The translations under genes and the position numbers were made by a program. Positions 53,128-62,312 of a stretch of DNA of 64,000 bases are shown here, one piece after another (within the stretch, counting starts at the first letter, position 1; every line of letters starts with the position of its first letter). The notes below the pieces were generated by a model, which saw only the letters and a list, made by a program, of their open reading frames with translations, was not told where the DNA came from and did not search any database. The stretch lies in assembly GCF_002368335.1 (NCBI RefSeq), contig NZ_AP018288.1, forward strand, positions 3,051,099-3,115,098, written 5' to 3'. Origin of the DNA: Nostoc sp. NIES-4103. GTDB lineage: Bacteria; Cyanobacteriota; Cyanobacteriia; Cyanobacteriales; Nostocaceae.

Positions 53128-53188
53128 TGGATTTGTCCTTTTTTGAGTTAAATGGAATATTGGTTACTAGTTTGGTTGCTAATTCTGC

Positions 53189-54034
53189 TTACTTCACAGC
53201 TTTTATTTGCTGAAATGGATAAACAAAAACAGTGTCTTGATTGTGTTTTAGCCAGGATAATTCTTGTTTCATTTCTTCTATTAGATAAGGTGTAATTTTG
53301 TCTTGAGCAATCAAGGCTGGGGCAACGCTCAATATAGCTTCAATAAACCAATCAATTAAATTTATCCGTCGTGAAGTATCTTTCACTCTGTCATCCAAGT
53401 AAATAGGAACACAGTTAGCATTAACTTCAGAAAAACCAGCTTTCAATGCCAAGTTAGAAAGTTTTAGTCCTACATCTGGATCTCCTTTCAACTCCTTTTG
53501 GTAACGATTGAATATTTCCCAGTAAGTTTGAAAAGCTAGACAAGTAGGATAGGTATGTACGCCAGCATTAAACGCTTCTGTGCAATAGAGACTACTACCT
53601 GATTTCATTACTCTTTTTATTTGTTTGAGAACATTTAGCGGATTGTGTGCATGTTCTAGAACAAAACAGATCAATGCACCATCGAAACATTCATCGGGTA
53701 AAGGAAGTTCTCCATCATGGCTAACATACAGAGATACTCGTCCTGCTTCAATATATGGCTTGAGAAATTCACTAGCACGATGAATTTGTGCTTGGGAAAT
53801 ATCAACACCAGTAATTTTTAAATGCGGCCAGCGATTTAATAGGAGTTGTATTTGCGCTCCTACTCCACAACCTACTTCAATAATGTGATGACAATTAGAA
53901 AAATCAACATTGCTATAAATGTAAGGCTCTAAAAAATTGCTTTGTTTGATGAGGCGGTCTTGTTCATCTGTAGTGTAACCGTGAATGTATTTGGTAGTAT
54001 TGTGATTGCTGATAGATATAGTAGATGTAGACAT
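53189..54034 (-). CDS. Class I SAM-dependent methyltransferase
   Basis: The 281-residue protein has the Rossmann methyltransferase motif I IIEVGCGVGAQ (about 50-60), motif II with VDISQ and the post-I acidic loop, and DGALICFVLEH (about 118-128). It methylates a small molecule or lipid; the substrate is unknown. It sits between a hydrolase and a tectonin-like gene on the minus strand and is possibly part of one small operon, although the gap to the upstream gene is 299 bases. Confidence 0.88.
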   Translation of the reverse strand: MSTSTISISNHNTTKYIHGYTTDEQDRLIKQSNFLEPYIYSNVDFSNCHHIIEVGCGVGAQIQLLLNRWPHLKITGVDISQAQIHRASEFLKPYIEAGRVSLYVSHDGELPLPDECFDGALICFVLEHAHNPLNVLKQIKRVMKSGSSLYCTEAFNAGVHTYPTCLAFQTYWEIFNRYQKELKGDPDVGLKLSNLALKAGFSEVNANCVPIYLDDRVKDTSRRINLIDWFIEAILSVAPALIAQDKITPYLIEEMKQELSWLKHNQDTVFVYPFQQIKAVK

Positions 54035-54102
54035 AGCTTCCTTTATTGTTTGAGGTAGTAATAATTTGCTTGCAGGAATAGCTGAAAAAAATAAGAGTTA
54101 GA

Positions 54103-54171
54103 GGTTTTGACCTTGCAGATTAAAGTTCAGAAAGACATCTCCTGCTCAATAAATTCATTAAAATTGCCTGA
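54103..54171 (+). pseudogene. Degenerate copy of the short ORF at 55232
   Basis: Codons here read DLAD-stop-SSERHLLLNKFIKIA-stop, matching the C-terminal half of the 35-residue ORF at 55232-55339 with an internal TAA. It is evidence of local duplication followed by decay. Confidence 0.55.
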
Positions 54172-54333
54172 ATATTCTACATACCACACCTCTGACTTTT
54201 CCTCACCCTGTAAAAAATCAGGTAGGTGCCTAGGGTAAAAACTTGATAAATAAGTTTGCTTATTCATCAAGTTTTTAGTTTATTTATTCCATAGTTTCGC
54301 TTTAGGAACTAGTTTAGATACCAGGTTCCAATT

Positions 54334-55182
54334 TTATATTTTCAATCCCGTTTCAAATTCGATATTTTCTTCTTTTATTTGAAACATCCAAACTTCTTTT
54401 TCATCTGGACTGGTGGCACATAGCGAAGTACCACCAGCAAAAATTCTACCTGCTGCGCCACCTATTTTTATCCAAGACTTTGATTTGTTGTTAAACTGCC
54501 AAACAGAATCTTTATTTGGAGTTAAACCATATAAATTGCCTTGATCATCAATAGCAAACATTTTGCCAGGATTTCCTATCTTTGTCCAAGCATTAGGTTG
54601 TCCGTCAAATTTAAAGATATCCCCAGTGTCAGGTTGAATTTTGCATAACAATCCACCACGAGCAATAATATCTGTAGCGGCATCACTAATTTTTGTCCAA
54701 GATTTAGGCTTCCCATCGTAACGAAATATAGCGCTACTATCAGGGGTTAGACCATATAAATGGTAACCGTCACAAACAAATTTTTTGCCAGGAGTTCCTA
54801 TTAATTCCCAACTTCCTGGATAATCATTGTGTTTGTAAATGTTACCATCTCCTAAAGTTGCATATAATATACTACTACCACAGGGAAAAATGTCTACGCA
54901 GTCGTTTACCTCAGATGCTCCATAAACTGGTTCCCAAGGTTGCCAATGATAGTAAGTGTTTCCGTTTCTAAAATTAATATGCCAATATTCTCCTATTCTA
55001 TATACACGTCCGCCATTACAAGCAATTTTACTGGTTTTAGTATCACCTAATTGCTCCCAAGAATTAGATTTAGCATTGAAGAGAGAAACTTGTTCACTTT
55101 CATTTAGTTTAAAAACTTGATTTAAGCTGTTAATGACAAATGATTTACCACCGTTACCTATTTTTCTCCATGAATCTGCCAT
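54334..55182 (-). CDS. Tectonin-like beta-propeller protein
   Basis: This 282-residue protein is built from five to six repeats of about 45 residues, each with a W-x-K-I-G or W-x-x-I-G turn followed by a hydrophobic strand and LYGLTP or similar. This is the pattern of tectonin/tachylectin-2-like propellers, which bind sugars. There is no signal peptide, so it is likely cytoplasmic or exported by another route. It opens a minus-strand group with a methyltransferase and a polyglutamate hydrolase-like gene, and lies back to back with a STAND-WD40 gene. Confidence 0.75.
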   Translation of the reverse strand: MADSWRKIGNGGKSFVINSLNQVFKLNESEQVSLFNAKSNSWEQLGDTKTSKIACNGGRVYRIGEYWHINFRNGNTYYHWQPWEPVYGASEVNDCVDIFPCGSSILYATLGDGNIYKHNDYPGSWELIGTPGKKFVCDGYHLYGLTPDSSAIFRYDGKPKSWTKISDAATDIIARGGLLCKIQPDTGDIFKFDGQPNAWTKIGNPGKMFAIDDQGNLYGLTPNKDSVWQFNNKSKSWIKIGGAAGRIFAGGTSLCATSPDEKEVWMFQIKEENIEFETGLKI

Positions 55183-55231
55183 TTTAGTATCTCCTTATTT
55201 GCTGTCAGTAGAGCGAACAATTTGTAAGCTC

Positions 55232-55339
55232 ATGAAAGAATCAGAGTTTATCCGAAGTTTTTGGGATGATCTTTTTGGTCTTGCAGATGAGAGTTCAGAA
55301 AGACCTCTCCTGCTCGATAAATTCATTAAAACTGGTTAA
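55232..55339 (+). CDS. Short ORF of 35 residues, unknown
   Basis: It begins MKESEFIRSFWDDLFGLADE and ends LLLDKFIKTG. No known family. It is acidic-amphipathic and could be a small peptide. A decayed copy lies at 54103-54171, on the other side of the tectonin-like gene, so the unit has been duplicated. The Shine-Dalgarno is weak. It may equally be a non-coding repeat. Confidence 0.3.
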   Translation: MKESEFIRSFWDDLFGLADESSERPLLLDKFIKTG

Positions 55340-55437
55340 ATACTGAGTTCAATACTGAAAAAATTATGACTTGATACTAACTTGCGACTAACTTAGGCTA
55401 AGATGAGTCCTAAGTATTTTTGCGTATACATTCATCT

Positions 55438-58400
55438 ATGTCGCGATCGCTCAAAGTTCGCCTTGATTATCTTGAAAAGGTCAAACTAGCTCTGAAACGC
55501 AATGGCTATCCCAGCCAAAAAAGCTTTTCTCAAGATTTAGGACTGGCTTTAGCAACTGTCAGCAAATTTTTTACGGGCAAAGCCATAGATTATGCAAATT
55601 TTCAAGAAATATGTGTAAAATTGGCTCTTGACTGGCAAGCGATCGCAGATTTAGGGGACGCAATGCCCCAAGAACCTGTTTCCGTAAAATCCGAAGTTAA
55701 GCTTGTCAACACTCATAGAGACTGGGGTGAAGCGATAGATGTTTCCGCGTTCTACGGACGTACAGCAGAACTAGCAACTTTACAACAATGGATTGTAGGC
55801 GATCGCGTTCGACTCGTAGCACTCTTAGGTATGGGAGGAATTGGCAAAACTGCTCTATCTGTAAAACTGGCACAACAAATCCAAGAACAATTTGAGTTTC
55901 TCATCTGGCGAAGTCTCCGCAACGCTCCACCAGTTAAAGATATCTTGGCAGATTTGATTTTATTTTTGTCTAATCAACAAGAAACAAATTTACCAGAAAC
56001 TATCAGTGGTAGATTATCACGCTTACTTACTTATTTACGTTCCTCTCGTTGCCTAATTATTTTAGATAATGCCGAGGCAATTTTAGAAAGCGGTGAGTAC
56101 GTGGGAAAATATCGAGAAGGATATGCAGATTATGGAGAACTCCTGAGACTTGTAGGAGAAACACCTCATACAAGCTGCATGGTGCTAACTTCTCGTGAGA
56201 AACCCGCAGAAATTGCCGCACTCGAAGGAGAAATAGAGCCAGTACGCTCATATCAACTCACAGGTTTAAATGTAATAGAAACAGAGAATATTCTCAAAAA
56301 TAAGGGGCTTTTAGCAGCGAATGATGAAAGTAAAAAATTAAATGATTGCTATAGAGGTAATCCTTTAGCGTTAAAGATAGTTGCTACTTCTATTCAAGAG
56401 ATATTTGCTGGGAATATTGGTGAATTTTTAGCACAAGGAACAGCAGTTTTTAATGGCATTCGCTTGCTTTTAGAACAGCAGACTAATCGCTTATCAGAAT
56501 TAGAACAGCAGATAATGTACTGGCTGGCGATTAATCGTGAACCGACTTCTATATCTGAATTGAAAGAAGATATTGTAGCACCATTATCATTAAACAATTT
56601 ATTAGAGGCTGTGGAATCGCTTTTGCGGCGCTCGCTCATTGAAAAAACTAGTAATGGCTTTACACAACAACCTGTCATTATGGAGTACATGACAGAACGA
56701 TTAATTGAGCAGGTAAGTAAAGAGATAACTAATCTTAAAATAGAGTTACTGACGAATTACGCTTTAATTAAAGCTACAGCTAAAGACTACATTAAACAAA
56801 GCCAAATTCGCTTTATTTTAAAACCGATTGCCGAGCGTGTCAACTGTCAATTTCTTTCAAAACAAAATATTAATAAACAACTAAATCTAATTTTAGATAA
56901 ACTGCGTACCGAATTCGTCACCTCTACTGGATATGGGGGAGGTAATTTAATTAATTTATTCGCTCAATTTCAGATTGATTTAACTAACTATGACTTTTCT
57001 TATTTAAATATTTGGCAAGCAGATTTACGACAAGTAAATTTGCTCGGTGTCAATTTTAGTGGTGCTAATTTCGAGAAATCTGTGTTTGCAGAAAAGTTTA
57101 GTAATGTAATATCCATAGCATTTAGTCCAGATGGCAAACTACTAGCATGTGGTGATGAGGATGGGCAAATTCACTTGTGGCAAGTGGACGATGGTAAAAT
57201 ACTTGTTATATCACGATTAATTGCTACTCTTGTAGGGCATACTAGTTGGGTATATTCAGTCAGTTTCAGTCCGGATAGCAGTACTCTCATCACCAGTAGT
57301 TTTGACTCTACACTACGGTTATGGGATGTGCAATCTGGTGTCGCTTTAAAAACTTTACACGGTCATAACAGTGGTGTATATTCGGTCAGCTTCAGTTCCG
57401 ATAGCAGTACCATTGCTAGTGGCGGTTATGACTCCACAGTACGATTATGGGACGTACAATCTGGTGACGCTTTAAAAACTTTACACGGTCATAGCACTAG
57501 GGTAATTTCAGTCAGCTTTAGTCCTGATGGCAGTACTATTGCTAGTGGCGGTTATGACTCCACAGTACGATTATGGGATGTGCAGTCTGGTGTAGCTTTA
57601 AAAACTTTATACGGTCACAACAGGGAAATATACTCAATTACCTTTAGTCCTAATGGTAGTACCATTGCTAGTGGTGGTTATGACTCTACACTACGGTTAT
57701 GGGATGTGCAATCTGGTGTCGTTTTAAAAACTTTGCATGGTCATACTAGTGTAATAAATTCAGTCAGCTTTAGCCCCAATGGTAGGATCTTAGCTAGTGC
57801 TAGTATGGATCAAACTGTGCGGTTGTGGGATGTACAATCTGGTGTCGTTTTAAAAACTTTGCATGGTCATACTAGTGCAGTAAATTCAGTCAGTTTTAGC
57901 CCCAATGGTAGAATCTTAGCCAGCAGCAGTTTAGATTCCACAGTCCGCTTATGGGATGCACATTCTGGTGTAGCTTTAAAAACCTTATATGGTCACAGCC
58001 GTGCAATACACTCAGTCAGCTTTAGTCCAGATGGTAGTACTATAGCAAGTAGTAGTTTTGACTCTACAGTACGGTTGTGGAATGTACATTCTGGCGTAAA
58101 TTTAAAAACTTTGCGCGGTCATAGCAGTGAAGTAGATTCAATCAGTTTCAGTCCGGATGGGGCAACACTTGCTAGTGGTAGTTCTGACTCCACAGTACGG
58201 TTGTGGGATGTACATTCTGGTGTATGTTTAAAAATTTTGCACTGTAGCAGTGGAGTAGACTCAATCAGTTTCAGCCCAAATGGGACAACACTTGCTAGTG
58301 GTAGTTTTGACTCCACAGTGTGGTTATGGGATATACGTTTTGGTAGAAATCCAAAAATATTACACGGTCACAGTAGTGCAGTACTCTCATTAAGCTTCAG

Positions 58401-58977
58401 TCCAGATGGTACAACACTTGCTAGTGGTAGTTTTGATTCCACAGTGCGATTATGGGATGTACATTCTGGTGCAGCTTTAAAAACTTTGCATGGACACAGT
58501 AGCACGGTACTTTCAGTAAATTTTAGTCCTAATAGTCATATCCTGGCTAGTAGCAGTTTTGATTCAGAAATTCGATTATGGGATGTGAAGACAGGCGAAG
58601 TACTAACAGTATTGAATGGTCATAACAATGCAGTGTACTCAGTAAATTTTAGTCCAGATGGGACTACCCTTGTCAGTGGTGGTTTTGATTCAGAAATTCG
58701 ATTGTGGAATGTTACTTCTGGTAAGTGCCTTAAAGTTTTGCAAGGTCATAGTAGTAAGGTATACTCGGTTAGCTTCAGTCCGGATGGTTTGCTGCTAGTC
58801 AGTAGTAGCCAAGATGAGACGATCAAGTTATGGGATGTGGCTACAGGTGAGTGTATCAGAACACTCAGAGCCGATCGCCTTTACGAAGGCATGAATATTA
58901 CTGGCGTTACAGGTTTAACACCAGCACAACGGCAAACGCTGAAGATTTTAGGATCTGTTGAGTCAGAGTCACAATAG
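55438..58977 (+). CDS. STAND/NB-ARC-like NTPase with WD40 repeats
   Basis: The 1179-residue protein begins with a helix-turn-helix-like domain (about 3-75, SQKSFSQDLGLALATVSKFF). It continues with an NB-ARC-type ATPase (P-loop GMGGIGKT at 131-138, Lys137; Walker B LIILDNAEAIL; RGNPLALK). A short pentapeptide-like stretch (ADLRQVNLLGVNFSGANF) follows, then 14 WD40 repeats (about 560-1155). No protease or nuclease effector is visible. The N-terminal DNA-binding or signalling domain might be the output, as in transcription-regulating STAND proteins. The WD40 blades are more diverged than in the caspase protein, but several share near-identical runs (FSPDGSTIASGG). A TTG at 55420 is an alternative start. 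Weak link to the tectonin group by divergent position. Confidence 0.9.
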   Translation: MSRSLKVRLDYLEKVKLALKRNGYPSQKSFSQDLGLALATVSKFFTGKAIDYANFQEICVKLALDWQAIADLGDAMPQEPVSVKSEVKLVNTHRDWGEAIDVSAFYGRTAELATLQQWIVGDRVRLVALLGMGGIGKTALSVKLAQQIQEQFEFLIWRSLRNAPPVKDILADLILFLSNQQETNLPETISGRLSRLLTYLRSSRCLIILDNAEAILESGEYVGKYREGYADYGELLRLVGETPHTSCMVLTSREKPAEIAALEGEIEPVRSYQLTGLNVIETENILKNKGLLAANDESKKLNDCYRGNPLALKIVATSIQEIFAGNIGEFLAQGTAVFNGIRLLLEQQTNRLSELEQQIMYWLAINREPTSISELKEDIVAPLSLNNLLEAVESLLRRSLIEKTSNGFTQQPVIMEYMTERLIEQVSKEITNLKIELLTNYALIKATAKDYIKQSQIRFILKPIAERVNCQFLSKQNINKQLNLILDKLRTEFVTSTGYGGGNLINLFAQFQIDLTNYDFSYLNIWQADLRQVNLLGVNFSGANFEKSVFAEKFSNVISIAFSPDGKLLACGDEDGQIHLWQVDDGKILVISRLIATLVGHTSWVYSVSFSPDSSTLITSSFDSTLRLWDVQSGVALKTLHGHNSGVYSVSFSSDSSTIASGGYDSTVRLWDVQSGDALKTLHGHSTRVISVSFSPDGSTIASGGYDSTVRLWDVQSGVALKTLYGHNREIYSITFSPNGSTIASGGYDSTLRLWDVQSGVVLKTLHGHTSVINSVSFSPNGRILASASMDQTVRLWDVQSGVVLKTLHGHTSAVNSVSFSPNGRILASSSLDSTVRLWDAHSGVALKTLYGHSRAIHSVSFSPDGSTIASSSFDSTVRLWNVHSGVNLKTLRGHSSEVDSISFSPDGATLASGSSDSTVRLWDVHSGVCLKILHCSSGVDSISFSPNGTTLASGSFDSTVWLWDIRFGRNPKILHGHSSAVLSLSFSPDGTTLASGSFDSTVRLWDVHSGAALKTLHGHSSTVLSVNFSPNSHILASSSFDSEIRLWDVKTGEVLTVLNGHNNAVYSVNFSPDGTTLVSGGFDSEIRLWNVTSGKCLKVLQGHSSKVYSVSFSPDGLLLVSSSQDETIKLWDVATGECIRTLRADRLYEGMNITGVTGLTPAQRQTLKILGSVESESQ

Positions 58978-59124
58978 TTTGGCATCTACTGCAAATGCGA
59001 TGTCTAACGACAAGCCGCAAGCGTCTACGCACTTTACAGCAGGGGGTACGGCTAGAACAAACCGATTGCGATCATAAAACAGTATCAGTGCTGTTACGAA
59101 TAAACAGCTCTATTCCCCATCTCC

Positions 59125-60087
59125 TTAACCTTCTAACTGTCCCAATTGAGCTAGAATATCGCGGTTGACTTTGATGTAGCCAGGATCAACGTGGGTAAAG
59201 TGTGAACTCAACTGTTCATAGGCTTTTGGTAGTGTGTGGAATGGAATTGATGGGTACAAATGGTGTACTGCATGAAATGACATATTCCACATGAGAAACT
59301 GCAAAGGCCAAAGCGTCAAGGTGACGCGGGTATTTGTCAGCAGGTTAGCGTCAAGAGAACAACCCGTGTGTTCTGCCAGTAAAATAAAACGCAGAATCGG
59401 TTGACCTACAAACAACGGTAGCAGCCAGTAAAGTATAAACCAAGGCTGATTTACTGCCATGGAAACTGCGATCGCCCCTGCATAAACACCTAATTGCCAG
59501 CGAGTCGAGCGTATCACTTCCACTCGCGCTGTCTCTGGTATAAATGGATAATCCTCAACTTGACCCAGTGCAATGCGGATATGTCCACGTATCTTGTCCA
59601 CCCACCAAAGTAAACCGCTAAGTACTAACAAATATTCCCCCAAGTTGTGCGGGGTGAGGTCGGTGAGTTCAGGGTCTTTACTAGGTACTCTAGTATAAAG
59701 ATGATGCCATTTGTGGTAATGACGATAGAATGTGCTGTTGTAAAAAGAGAGTAATCCCGCACACCAAGCCACAGCATCATTTAAATTATTGTTAGCAAAA
59801 GGAGTTCTGTGAACGCCTTCGTGCATCGGTGCAAACATTGCAGCCAAACCAAAGCCGTAGAGTAGCAGTGCTGGTATTGCGACAAACCAATTGCCCCAGT
59901 TTGTCGCCCACAGGTAGCCACTACATCCGATGATAGCCAGATGTCCAATTAAATGAATTAGTCCTTTGGAGTTAGAGCGATCGTTGAAAGTATTTAATTC
60001 TTGTACACTGAGAATCTGACGAGCGTTGTACTGCTTCTCGGTTTTGTTATCTAATAATTCAGGTTGAATAATTGCATCACTAGACAT
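59125..60087 (-). CDS. Membrane fatty acid desaturase family protein
   Basis: The 320-residue membrane protein has three His boxes: HEGVH (HxxxH, about 89-93), HYHKWHH (HxxHH, about 122-128) and HAVHH (HxxHH, about 273-277). These bind the diiron centre of acyl-lipid desaturases/hydroxylases. Four to six hydrophobic helices lie between. It may desaturate or hydroxylate a membrane lipid or carotenoid; the exact regiospecificity cannot be told. ATG at 60087 chosen (a TTG at 60093 precedes it). It is divergent from psbA with about 600 bases between. Confidence 0.87.
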   Translation of the reverse strand: MSSDAIIQPELLDNKTEKQYNARQILSVQELNTFNDRSNSKGLIHLIGHLAIIGCSGYLWATNWGNWFVAIPALLLYGFGLAAMFAPMHEGVHRTPFANNNLNDAVAWCAGLLSFYNSTFYRHYHKWHHLYTRVPSKDPELTDLTPHNLGEYLLVLSGLLWWVDKIRGHIRIALGQVEDYPFIPETARVEVIRSTRWQLGVYAGAIAVSMAVNQPWFILYWLLPLFVGQPILRFILLAEHTGCSLDANLLTNTRVTLTLWPLQFLMWNMSFHAVHHLYPSIPFHTLPKAYEQLSSHFTHVDPGYIKVNRDILAQLGQLEG

Positions 60088-60202
60088 AATCAAAACACAG
60101 TATTAAAGATATAAGCGTAACTATACATACAATACAATTAATTTTTCAGCCTGACTAAAATTTAAGTATGACACTCTCACGCCGTAAAACGGCGGAGATT
60201 CT

Positions 60203-60372
60203 TAAGAGGATGTTTGAAAAGTATTATGCGAAACATCAAAGTCATCCAAGACCTAACCCCCTGACCCCCTTTCCGACGCGGAAAGGGGGAATTCAAAGCC
60301 TCTCCCCGAAACGGAGAGAGGAATGGAAGCGGGGTTCTTAGTATACTTTTCGACTTTCAAAACATCCTCTTA
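60203..60372. repeat. Element with AGAGGATGTTTGAAAAGT ends, upstream of psbA
   Basis: A 170-base element with inverted ends AAGAGGATGTTTGAAAAGT and CTTTCAAAACATCCTCTTA. The interior has CCTAACCCCCTGACCCCC and CTCCCCGAAACGGAGAG palindromes. An inverted copy is at 61850-62020. Confidence 0.85.
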
Positions 60373-60688
60373 GCCAAGATTGCAAAGATATTTAACTAAT
60401 TGCTTCAGGGTTGCTGATATTTTTTCTAGAATGAAGGTAACTAGAGCGGCAAAACCATAACATCTGAAATAACTACTTGAGATAGACATTATTCAACAAC
60501 GTTAAATAATCTTTTGGTGCATAAATTATAGCCAAAATAATTTTCTTGATGTCTATCTATTGATGGAAATTTACTGCAAAATATCACCCAAAGAAAGCAT
60601 TTATTTTGGTGAGCAAAAACAATTAGACAACTCCTACCAAAAGTAGTTAGAAAATTTGTAACTTGGAATTATCTAGGAGTTACATACC

Positions 60689-61759
60689 ATGAGTACCATT
60701 GTTCAACGTCAAAAAGAATTTAATTTTTTTGATTTATGGGATAGTTTTTGTAGGTGGATTACTAGCACAGAAAATCGGATTTATATCGGCTGGTTTGGTG
60801 TGTTGATGATTCCCACCTTACTAGCTGCCACCATTTGTTTTATTTTGGCTTTTATTGCTGCCCCCAGTGTAGATATGGATGGCATACGTGAGCCAATCAT
60901 GGGTTCACTGATGGATGGCAATAACTTGATTACAGCCGCAGTTGTACCGACCTCTGCTGCTATTGGTTTGCACTTTTATCCTATTTGGGATGCCGCATCA
61001 ATAGATGAATGGCTCTATAATGGTGGGCCATATCAGTTGATTGTGCTGCATTTTCTCATTGGTATTTGGTGCTATTTAGGGCAATTATGGGAACTTAGTT
61101 ATCGTTTGGGAACGCGTCCTTGGATAGCTATTGCCTATTCTGCACCCGTCATCGCCGCTACGTCGGTTTTGCTAGTTTATCCCATTGGTCAAGGCAGTTT
61201 TTCTGATGGTTTACCTTTGGGAATTGCTGGAACTTTCCACTTTATGTTAGCTTTCCAAGGGGATCACAATATCCTGATGCACCCGTTTCATATGTTAGGT
61301 GTAGCAGGTGTATTTGGCGGCGCACTGTTGAGTTCTTTGCATGGTTCTTTGGTGACTTCAACGCTCATTGGGAATACTGATGAAAATGAAACAATCAATG
61401 CCGGATATAAGTTAGGTCAGCAAAAAGTCACATACAATTACTTAACAGGACACTATGGTTTCTTAGGACGATTGTTGATTCCTACGTTTGCTAGCAAAAA
61501 TCATCGTGCTTTCCATTTCTTATTAGCAGCATTACCAACGGTAGGTATTTGGTTTGCAGCAATGGGTGTATGTTCAATGGCATTTAATATCAATGGTTTG
61601 AACTTTAATCATTCCATCTTAGATAGTCGGGGTGCAGTCATTAGAACCCACGCTGATATACTCAATCGTGCTAATCTTGGTATCAGTGCAATGCACGCTC
61701 CTAATGTCCATAATTTTCCTTTGATTCTGTCTAGCGGTCAACCTATTCCAGTTAGTTAA
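60689..61759 (+). CDS. psbA: Atypical photosystem II D1 protein (rogue/sentinel type)
   Basis: The 356-residue D1 protein has five transmembrane helices and the normal chlorophyll His (HPFHML, H201), non-haem iron ligands (H218, H276), Yz Tyr164 with partner His193, Asp64 (D61) and Asp173 (D170). Other Mn4CaO5 ligands are changed: Glu189 is Asp192, Glu333 is Ala337, Asp342 is Ile346, and Ala344 of the cleavage site is Ser348. His332 and His337 are kept (H336, H341). Such variants probably assemble into PSII without water oxidation and are expressed under N2-fixing, dark or low-oxygen conditions in related species. RBS TAGGAG upstream of ATG. A good terminator follows. Not the chlorophyll f synthase, as most core residues are kept. 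Confidence 0.92.
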   Translation: MSTIVQRQKEFNFFDLWDSFCRWITSTENRIYIGWFGVLMIPTLLAATICFILAFIAAPSVDMDGIREPIMGSLMDGNNLITAAVVPTSAAIGLHFYPIWDAASIDEWLYNGGPYQLIVLHFLIGIWCYLGQLWELSYRLGTRPWIAIAYSAPVIAATSVLLVYPIGQGSFSDGLPLGIAGTFHFMLAFQGDHNILMHPFHMLGVAGVFGGALLSSLHGSLVTSTLIGNTDENETINAGYKLGQQKVTYNYLTGHYGFLGRLLIPTFASKNHRAFHFLLAALPTVGIWFAAMGVCSMAFNINGLNFNHSILDSRGAVIRTHADILNRANLGISAMHAPNVHNFPLILSSGQPIPVS

Positions 61760-61792
61760 AGATTGCATCCATCCATTTTTCTAGTTATTTTC

Positions 61793-61841
61793 AACCTGCC
61801 TTGTAATTCTGGTATAAGTTAAGATTACAGGCAGGTTTTTC
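61793..61841 (+). terminator. Rho-independent terminator of psbA
   Basis: A hairpin with AACCTGCC and GGCAGGTT arms, extended by TTGTAAT and ATTACA, is followed by TTTTTC, 34 bases after the psbA stop. Confidence 0.8.
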
Positions 61842-61849
61842 TTGAAAAT

Positions 61850-62020
61850 TAAGAGGATGTCTGAAAAGTCGAAGATTATACTAAGAACCCCTCTCCAAAC
61901 CTCTCCCCGAAACGGAGAGAGGCTTTGAAACCCCCATTCCCTTGTAGGGAAGGGGGGCTAGGGGGGTTAGGTTTTTAAAGTTTTGATGTTAATAACAATA
62001 CTTCTCAGACATCCTCTAAG
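61850..62020. repeat. Element with AGAGGATGTCTGAAAAGT ends, downstream of psbA
   Basis: The inverted counterpart of 60203-60372, with the same order of motifs read on the other strand (including TTCTTAGTATAATCTTCGAC near one end). Thus psbA and its terminator are bracketed by two inverted copies. Confidence 0.85.
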
Positions 62021-62165
62021 ATTACAGTGCAGACCCCATCATACTTAAGCAATGTCAGAGGTTGTTTAAAAAGTATCAATAATTTTGATTTTAGGTAAAA
62101 TCTAATGCCAATTCTCTGTAACAATGCGCTTAATAATTACCCCCGGCTACGCCGTCCCCCCTTAC

Positions 62166-62283
62166 TAATACCGTTTCACTTTAAAATTGATGCATTTAGA
62201 CAAGCTGGGGAAGCTGGGGAAGCTGGGGAAGCTGGGGGAGAAAGAAAAATCATTTGCATGGCTGATTTCGTGAAATGGTATAA
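62166..62283. repeat. MITE-like element with GCTGGGG repeats, copy C
   Basis: It starts TAATACCGTTTCACTTTAAA and ends GATTTCGTGAAATGGTATA, with four GCTGGGGAA units. It lies inside another repeat whose CCCCCCTTA and TAAGGGGGG arms flank it. It almost abuts the cupin gene 3' end. Confidence 0.85.
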
Positions 62284-62312
62284 GGGGGGACTATAGGGGG
62301 GTCGAATTAAGC

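Noticed and set aside
60689..61759. Chlorophyll f synthase (ChlF) identity for the psbA variant
   Set aside because: D61, D170, Yz, H190, H332 and H337 equivalents are kept; I would expect broader loss in ChlF.
62105..62296. ORF with EAGEAGEAGG repeat
   Set aside because: It is a read-through of the MITE-like GCTGGGG element.
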